Shown here in pieces: positions 7,112 through 11,326 of a DNA stretch of 11,326 nt. Positions within the stretch are counted from its first letter, which is position 1; each line of letters begins with the position of its first letter. The position numbers were made by a program, and so were the translations under genes. The notes beneath the pieces are model-generated. The model was given only the letters and a program-made list of their open reading frames with translations. It did not search any database and was not told the origin of the DNA. This DNA is from Actinomycetota bacterium (GTDB taxonomy: Bacteria; Actinomycetota; Actinomycetes; Nanopelagicales; Nanopelagicaceae), in NCBI GenBank assembly GCA_005787645.1, contig SYAM01000067.1, positions 1-11,326 of the forward strand, in the 5' to 3' direction.

Positions 7112-7756
7112 CTATCCCACATCCTGGCTTATCACAGGGCAGGCCTGGCGAAGGCTCGCGAAATCGATATCTCCCTGGCGAATTACCTGTGGCCTGCTCA
7201 CTGTGCAATCCACCACAGTGCTCCGCGCTTGGGCTGGGATCTCACCGCCATCGAAAATCAAATCAAGGTTTGGACCAAAGACTTCATTAATAAGTATCGG
7301 CTGAGCAAAAGGAGTGCGACCAGTGAGAGCAGCCCCAGCCACTGCAAGAGGTCCAGTCTCATTGAGAAGATGAATTGCAAAATCATGGTTAGGCACACGT
7401 ACCGCTACTTGATCAAGTAAGCGCTCATCACCCAGGTCCCACGTGAGGGCTGGGTGAGGAGATAGATAGAGGGTCAACATTCCTGGCCAGAACTCGGCAA
7501 TTAATTGGTGGGCGGCAGATGAGAGATCTCGCGTGATGCCCACAATTCGACTCTTATCACCAATCATTACCGATGCTGCTTGACCTGCTGGATCGTTTCG
7601 CAGCAAGTGCAGCGCACTGACTGCCATGCGATTAAAAGCATCGGCTGCAAATATGTATCCGCTATCAATTGGTAGCGCGATGACATTCCCAGATCGAATC
7701 TCTCGGAGCGCGCGGTCTATCGCCGCGGGATGTGTGATATCAACTAGCTCTGCCAT
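7112..7756 (-). CDS. Sua5/YciO/YrdC-family protein (threonylcarbamoyl-AMP synthase-like) with a degenerate active site
   Basis: This 214-residue protein has the Sua5/TsaC fold signature and sits where M. tuberculosis has sua5 (Rv1301). Family members make threonylcarbamoyl-AMP from threonine, bicarbonate and ATP for the t6A modification of tRNA. Conserved structural segments remain: FAADAF (36-41), EFWPGMLTLYL (88-98), WDLGD (106-110), VAVRVPNH (117-124), FDGG (168-171) and STVVD (179-183). The usual ligand-binding positions do not: PTDTVYG is PIDSGYI (29-35), the K-x-R motif is RND (53-55), and the SSAN motif is AGAA (140-143). The frame is open with no sign of a frameshift. The ATG overlaps the prmC stop by one base (TAATG), with GGAG ten bases upstream. 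Either the enzyme is unusual or it has lost the reaction; family membership is firm, activity is doubtful. Confidence 0.85.
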   Translation of the reverse strand: MAELVDITHPAAIDRALREIRSGNVIALPIDSGYIFAADAFNRMAVSALHLLRNDPAGQAASVMIGDKSRIVGITRDLSSAAHQLIAEFWPGMLTLYLSPHPALTWDLGDERLLDQVAVRVPNHDFAIHLLNETGPLAVAGAALTGRTPFAQPILINEVFGPNLDLIFDGGEIPAQARSTVVDCTVSRPQVIRQGDIDFASLRQACPVISQDVG

Positions 7757-8580
7757 TACTTTCTTACTCCGCTGCTATAACGTGGACGTTTGTTCAAATC
7801 ATAGTGAAGTTCAATATTTGTAAAAGATTCGCTGAGAATCTCGCTGATCTGCTCGCCTTGCTCCTCATGATGCTCGATAGCCAGCAGCCCACCACTCTTC
7901 AATGATCGCGCAGCCGATTCCACAAATAGCCTTGGAATCTCCAATCCAGATCTGCCACCAAACAGCGCACCATGTGGCTCAAAGGCGCTAACTTCGTGAG
8001 GGAGGGAATGTGTATTGGGAATGTATGGCGGATTGGCAATCACTACATCGAAGTGTGCCGGACGAGAAAAATTAATCACATCGGAGTGGATAATTTCGAC
8101 ATTTGTATTGAGTGCAGCGACATTCTTTCGAAGCCATTCAAGTGCGAGAGCGTCTTTTTCAAGTGCCGTAATCTCTGCTCCAGAGAATTCAGTAGCGATT
8201 GCAATTGCCAGCGCTCCAGAGCCAGCGCCAAGGTCCAGAACTTTAACAACGCTAAAATTTTCTATTCGCTCAAGTACTAGTTCCACCAGTAATTCGCTCT
8301 CAGGTCTGGGTATCAATACCCCTGGACCTACGTGAAGGGTAAGGGTGCGAAAATAGGAGCGCCCCGTGATGTATTGGATAGGTTCACCATCTTTTCGACG
8401 CGCAATCCAATGACGAAATTCATCTGCTTGCGCATCGGTAATTCCATCTGCATTTCTCACCTGAGTTCGAGTAAGCCCGGTTTCTTCCGAGAGGAGGAGT
8501 AGCGAGTCAAGTTCGGGATTCTCGCTAGTACCCAGTAGCTCTTGCGCTGCCCAATCCAATAACTCTCGAGCGCTTGCCAT
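7756..8580 (-). CDS. prmC: Peptide chain release factor N5-glutamine methyltransferase
   Basis: This 274-residue cytoplasmic SAM-dependent enzyme methylates the glutamine of the GGQ motif in release factors. Visible parts are an N-terminal helical substrate-binding domain (about 1-80), VLIPRPESE (88-96), SAM motif I VLDLGAGSGALA (114-125) and the catalytic NPPY (183-186). The length matches E. coli PrmC (277). The ATG at 8580 lies four bases after the prfA stop; it gives the normal start MASARELLDWA and is probably read by coupling, as no good Shine-Dalgarno is seen. A TTG at 8622 would add 14 residues overlapping prfA and is less likely. Its substrate RF1 is encoded immediately upstream, a common pairing. 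Confidence 0.94.
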   Translation of the reverse strand: MASARELLDWAAQELLGTSENPELDSLLLLSEETGLTRTQVRNADGITDAQADEFRHWIARRKDGEPIQYITGRSYFRTLTLHVGPGVLIPRPESELLVELVLERIENFSVVKVLDLGAGSGALAIAIATEFSGAEITALEKDALALEWLRKNVAALNTNVEIIHSDVINFSRPAHFDVVIANPPYIPNTHSLPHEVSAFEPHGALFGGRSGLEIPRLFVESAARSLKSGGLLAIEHHEEQGEQISEILSESFTNIELHYDLNKRPRYSSGVRK

Positions 8581-8584
8581 AGCG

Positions 8585-9679
8585 TTAACCAGCGGCAAGC
8601 CGGCTTGCCTTGTCCGCATCAATCAAGGCTTGAATTACCGGATCCAATTCGCCATCAAGGACCACATTGAGATTATTTGATTTGAAATTGACTCGGTGGT
8701 CACTTAGTCGATTCTCTGGAAAGTTATAGGTACGAATTCGTTCGCTGCGATCCACGGTGCGAACCTGGCTCTTACGTTCGGCTGAGGCTGCCGCCTCTTG
8801 GGCTTCGACTGCAGCGGCAAGTAATCGCGCGCGCAAAATTCGCAGCGCTGACTCTTTATTCTGAAGTTGGCTCTTCTCGTTCTGGCAGGAAACGACGATT
8901 CCAGTCGGAATATGGGTGAGCCGGACCGCGCTATCGGTAGTGTTGACGCTCTGACCACCGGGGCCACTCGAGCGATAGACATCAACGCGCACATCATTCA
9001 TATTTAATTCCACGTCGATCTCATCTGCTTCCGGAAGGACGAGAACGCCGGCGGCAGATGTGTGGATTCTCCCTTGTGATTCTGTCTCAGGGACGCGCTG
9101 CACACGGTGAACTCCACCTTCGAACTTCAACTTCGCATAAGGAGCGCGTCCTGGCTCAGGAACTCCCTTATTCTTGATGGCGATAGAGACATCTTTATAT
9201 CCACCCAGGTCACTTTCGGTTGCATCGATGATCTCTGCCTTCCACCCTTGAGTTTCGGCATAGCGTAGATACATGCGAAGAAGATCTCCCGCAAAGAGAG
9301 CAGACTCCTCTCCGCCAGCACCTGCTTTGATTTCGACAATCACATCCCGATCATCATTGGGATCGCGTGGAAGCAATAACTCTTCTAGGCCCTTTGCCGC
9401 AATCGCTTCAACCTCTTCAAGCGCTGGGATTTCGCCAGCAAATGAGGAATCCTCTTTTGCTAAATCACGTGCTGCAACTAGATCATCATTGGCTGCGCGC
9501 CACTTTTTGTATCCAGCAATTATCGGACCAAGTTGCGCATAACGCTTGCCGAGTTGGCGAGCTTTTCCGCTATCGCCATGAATTGCAGGGTCTGCTAATT
9601 GCGCTTCGATGGATGCATGCTCAGCGACAAGATCATTTGCACTTGCAAATCGATCTCCTGCAGAACTCGCTGAACTCAT
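8585..9679 (-). CDS. prfA: Peptide chain release factor 1
   Basis: RF1 recognises UAA and UAG in the ribosomal A site and triggers peptide release. The 364-residue protein carries the catalytic SSGPGGQSVN (GGQ at 241-243). Its codon-recognition tripeptide is P-x-T, here PET (197-199) in RVPETESQGRIHTS, which identifies RF1 rather than RF2 (SPF). The segment around KGVPEPGRAP (171-180) resembles actinobacterial RF1. I chose ATG at 9679 because GGAGGA (9694-9689) lies nine bases upstream; the in-frame GTG at 9688 directly abuts that site and could not use it. The gene begins just downstream of the rpmE terminator, so it needs read-through or a promoter I cannot identify. Confidence 0.96.
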   Translation of the reverse strand: MSSASSAGDRFASANDLVAEHASIEAQLADPAIHGDSGKARQLGKRYAQLGPIIAGYKKWRAANDDLVAARDLAKEDSSFAGEIPALEEVEAIAAKGLEELLLPRDPNDDRDVIVEIKAGAGGEESALFAGDLLRMYLRYAETQGWKAEIIDATESDLGGYKDVSIAIKNKGVPEPGRAPYAKLKFEGGVHRVQRVPETESQGRIHTSAAGVLVLPEADEIDVELNMNDVRVDVYRSSGPGGQSVNTTDSAVRLTHIPTGIVVSCQNEKSQLQNKESALRILRARLLAAAVEAQEAAASAERKSQVRTVDRSERIRTYNFPENRLSDHRVNFKSNNLNVVLDGELDPVIQALIDADKASRLAAG

Positions 9680-9688
9680 GACCGCCAC

Positions 9689-9694
9689 TCCTCC
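9689..9694 (-). promoter_or_regulatory. ribosome binding site deciding the prfA ATG start
   Basis: GGAGGA on the coding strand is nine bases from ATG 9679 and zero bases from GTG 9688, so it supports the ATG. It begins only four bases after the U-tract of the upstream terminator. Confidence 0.75.
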
Positions 9695-9739
9695 AATTAA
9701 AAAACCGCACCCGCCTGTCTAAACAGGCGAAGGTGCGGT
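9695..9739 (-). terminator. Rho-independent terminator after rpmE
   Basis: On the coding strand ACCGCACC and CGCCUGU (split by a two-base UU bulge) pair with ACAGGCG and GGUGCGGU around a UUAG loop. This gives 15 GC-rich base pairs followed directly by a run of U (complement of the A run 9699-9704). The stem starts 10 bases after the rpmE stop. The plus-strand side lacks a matching T-tract, so it acts in one direction, ending rho-rpmE transcripts. Confidence 0.9.
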
Positions 9740-9749
9740 CTTTGCAAAG

Positions 9750-9968
9750 TTACTTTTTGTTCGCTGACTTCTTCAAACGCTCTTCGAAACGAGCAACACG
9801 TCCACCGGTATCGAGGATGCGTTGCTTGCCTGTGTAGAAGGGATGGCAAACCGAACAGACATCAACGGAAATCGCACCGCTCTTTGCTGTTGAGCGGGTA
9901 GTAAATGTTTCGCCACATGAGCAGGAGACGTTTGTCTCTACATACTCTGGATGAATCTCAGCCTTCAT
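9750..9968 (-). CDS. rpmE: 50S ribosomal protein L31, zinc-binding form
   Basis: This 72-residue protein of the large ribosomal subunit has the typical start MKAEIHPEY. Four cysteines, Cys16 and Cys18 (CSCG) and Cys38 and Cys41 (CSVC), form the zinc site, so it is the zinc-containing (C+) type rather than the zinc-free paralogue induced when zinc is scarce. The conserved HPFYTGKQ (42-49) and a lysine-rich tail follow. The ATG at 9968 has GGAG at 9980-9977, eight bases upstream. It lies 123 bases after rho and is closed by a strong terminator. Confidence 0.97.
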   Translation of the reverse strand: MKAEIHPEYVETNVSCSCGETFTTRSTAKSGAISVDVCSVCHPFYTGKQRILDTGGRVARFEERLKKSANKK

Positions 9969-10091
9969 TGTTTATGCTCCATTTCATTTTCGCTGGATCA
10001 AGAGGGCTGTGGGCCTACTTGGGAACCAGCAACTTCTGGACTCGCTCAGGGAGGTAAGAGTACCGAGGAGTTCTCGCGAGGGCTAATCCCC
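9969..10091 (-). other. 123-base gap between rho and rpmE
   Basis: The gap holds the rpmE ribosome binding site and only weak secondary structure: CTCGC/GCGAG pairing across about 30 bases and a short GGG/CCC hairpin right after the rho stop. No U-tract follows, so I see no intrinsic terminator for rho; rpmE may be cotranscribed with it. A TTGATC hexamer upstream of rpmE lacks a suitably spaced -10, so I do not call a promoter. Confidence 0.4.
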
Positions 10092-11326
10092 TTATTTATC
10101 GCCCTCAGTGCCTGGCCCAACAGTGGTCTTCTGGACCTGCATTAAGAATTCCACATTGGATTTGGTGCCCTTCATCTTCTCAAGGAGAAGCTCGAGAGCC
10201 TGCTGCGGATCAAGTGCATGGAGGACTCGGCGAAGTTTCCAGACGATGTTCAACTCTTCAGCGCCCATGAGAATCTCTTCTTTACGAGTACCGGATGCAT
10301 CAATATCGACAGCCGGGAAGATGCGCTTGTCAGCCATGCGGCGGTCAAGCTTCAGCTCCATATTTCCTGTTCCTTTAAATTCTTCGAAGATGACTTCATC
10401 CATACGAGAACCTGTATCGATTAGAGCGGTAGCAAGAATTGTTAGTGAACCACCATCTTCGATGTTTCGTGCAGCTCCAAAGAACTTCTTCGGCGGATAG
10501 AGCGCTGCTGAATCGACTCCACCCGAGAGGATGCGTCCACTGGCAGGGGCTGCAATGTTGTATGCGCGACCCAGACGTGTGATTGAGTCGAGAAGAACTA
10601 CAACATCATGGCCTAATTCGACCAAGCGTTTTGCACGTTCGATCGCAAGCTCGGCCACCATCGTGTGATCTTCTGCTGGTCGATCAAAGGTAGAGGAGAT
10701 GACCTCTCCCTTGACCGAACGTTGCATATCGGTGACTTCTTCAGGGCGCTCATCGACAAGAACAACCATGAGATGACATTCGGGATTGTTTGTCGTGATG
10801 GCATTGGCAATTGATTGCAAGACCATGGTCTTACCTGCTTTTGGTGGCGAAACGATCAATCCTCGCTGACCTTTACCGATTGGAGCGATGAGATCGATGA
10901 CCCGAGTTGTGAGCACATTTGGTAGCGTCTCAAGGCGAAGTCGCTCTTGCGGATAGAGCGGTGTGAGCTTGGTGAACTCGACACGATTTCGCGACTCTTC
11001 CGGATTCATTCCATTTATAGTGTCTAAGCGAATCAACGCGTTGAACTTCTCGCGGCGTTCACCCTCACGTGGCTCTCGAACTGCACCAGTGATTACATCA
11101 CCTTTGCGGAGGGCATATCGACGCACTTGTTGCATCGAAACATACACATCATTCGGGCTTGGTAGATATCCAGCAGTGCGAACGAATGCATAGTTCTCAA
11201 GAATGTCGAGTAATCCACCTACGGGAATCAATACATCATCTTCGCGAATGGTCATATCACGATCACCACGGTCACGGTTGCGATCTCGGCCACGATCGTT
11301 CCGGTCACCACGGTCACCACGGTCAC
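10092..11326 (-). CDS. rho: Transcription termination factor Rho, 5' end cut by the window
   Basis: Rho is a hexameric RNA-dependent ATPase that ends transcription at C-rich, untranslated RNA. The frame is open to the window edge. Counting from the internal ATG at 11255, the RNA-binding domain covers about residues 8-80 (NYAFVRTAGYLPSPNDVYVS at 21-40). Walker A is SPPKAGKT (136-143), Walker B is VVVLLDSITRLGR (218-230), and Q- and R-loop segments follow (ILSGGVDSAALYPPK; GTGNMELKLDRR). The ATG at 11255 is not the true start: 23 further in-frame codons upstream encode Arg, Asp, Gly and Asn only, the hallmark of the inserted basic/acidic N-terminal region of actinobacterial Rho. The remaining N-terminus lies outside the window. 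Confidence 0.96.
   Translation of the reverse strand, partial: DRGDRGDRNDRGRDRNRDRGDRDMTIREDDVLIPVGGLLDILENYAFVRTAGYLPSPNDVYVSMQQVRRYALRKGDVITGAVREPREGERREKFNALIRLDTINGMNPEESRNRVEFTKLTPLYPQERLRLETLPNVLTTRVIDLIAPIGKGQRGLIVSPPKAGKTMVLQSIANAITTNNPECHLMVVLVDERPEEVTDMQRSVKGEVISSTFDRPAEDHTMVAELAIERAKRLVELGHDVVVLLDSITRLGRAYNIAAPASGRILSGGVDSAALYPPKKFFGAARNIEDGGSLTILATALIDTGSRMDEVIFEEFKGTGNMELKLDRRMADKRIFPAVDIDASGTRKEEILMGAEELNIVWKLRRVLHALDPQQALELLLEKMKGTKSNVEFLMQVQKTTVGPGTEGDK
11254..11326 (-). repeat. GAC-CGT-GGT tandem codon repeat in the rho N-terminal region
   Basis: On the coding strand the 9-base unit GACCGTGGT (Asp-Arg-Gly) is repeated in tandem at the edge (2.7 copies from 11303) and then degenerates into related Asp/Arg/Asn/Gly codons. 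It is in frame with rho and encodes a low-complexity, probably disordered segment. The repeat may continue beyond the window. Confidence 0.75.

Noticed and set aside
7063..7122. ATG at 7122 as the glyA start, adding 20 residues
   Set aside because: It overlaps the preceding gene, lacks a ribosome binding site and adds sequence unlike the family; TTG 7062 has a strong site.
8581..8622. TTG at 8622 or ATG at 8619 as the prmC start
   Set aside because: They overlap the prfA end and add residues not typical of PrmC; ATG 8580 gives a normal N-terminus.
9083..9091. Glutamate in the RF1 codon-recognition tripeptide (PET) as unusual
   Set aside because: The middle residue of P-x-T varies among bacteria, and PET is found in normal RF1 proteins such as that of Bacillus subtilis, as I recall.
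9680..9688. GTG at 9688 as the prfA start
   Set aside because: The GGAGGA ribosome binding site directly abuts it, while ATG 9679 has proper nine-base spacing.
11253..11255. ATG at 11255 as the rho start
   Set aside because: The frame continues upstream with a typical actinobacterial Arg/Asp/Gly-rich segment to the window edge, and no ribosome binding site precedes this ATG.
11302..11326. Tandem 9-base repeats as a CRISPR array or origin iterons
   Set aside because: The unit is three codons long, in frame with rho and without spacers; it is protein-coding low complexity.

Overview
This window is a compact run of housekeeping genes, all on the minus strand, so the biological order is from high to low coordinates: rho (5' end off the window) - rpmE - prfA - prmC - Sua5/YrdC-family gene - glyA - wecA - atpI-like gene - atpZ-like gene - atpB - atpE - atpF - atpH - atpA (3' end off the window). 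From memory, the order rho-rpmE-prfA-prmC-sua5-rfe/wecA-small membrane protein-atpBEFHA matches the Mycobacterium tuberculosis Rv1297-Rv1308 block. With the Arg/Asp/Gly-rich Rho N-terminus and an RF1 loop that looks actinobacterial, it points to an actinomycete. Base composition looks close to 50% G+C (judged by eye, not computed), gaps are short and genes often overlap. This fits a streamlined aquatic actinobacterium such as the acI/Nanopelagicales group better than a high-GC soil genus; that placement is an inference.

Region 1 (about 8.6-11.3 kb) carries transcription termination (Rho), ribosomal protein L31 and release factor 1. A strong intrinsic terminator separates rpmE from prfA and nearly touches the prfA ribosome binding site. 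Region 2 (about 5.8-8.6 kb) carries the RF1 glutamine methyltransferase PrmC, a Sua5/YrdC-family protein whose usual ligand-binding residues are largely replaced, and serine hydroxymethyltransferase. Region 3 (about 4.1-5.8 kb) holds a WecA-type phosphoglycosyltransferase and two small membrane proteins of the AtpI and AtpZ types. Region 4 (1-3.9 kb) is the ATP synthase operon: a, c, b, delta and alpha, with gamma, beta and epsilon presumably beyond the left edge.

Several junctions overlap by 1-4 bases (prmC/sua5-like, glyA/wecA, wecA/atpI-like) or lie 4 bases apart (prfA/prmC, atpE/atpF), suggesting coupled translation within long transcripts. The largest gaps are 129 bases before atpB and 123 bases between rho and rpmE; no gene-free stretch exceeds 300 bases. 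I saw no tRNA, rRNA, insertion sequence, phage gene or CRISPR array, and no plausible plus-strand gene. I do not see an undescribed multi-gene system here. The points most worth checking are the degenerate Sua5-family protein, the terminator/prfA arrangement, and the leader structures of atpB and atpE.
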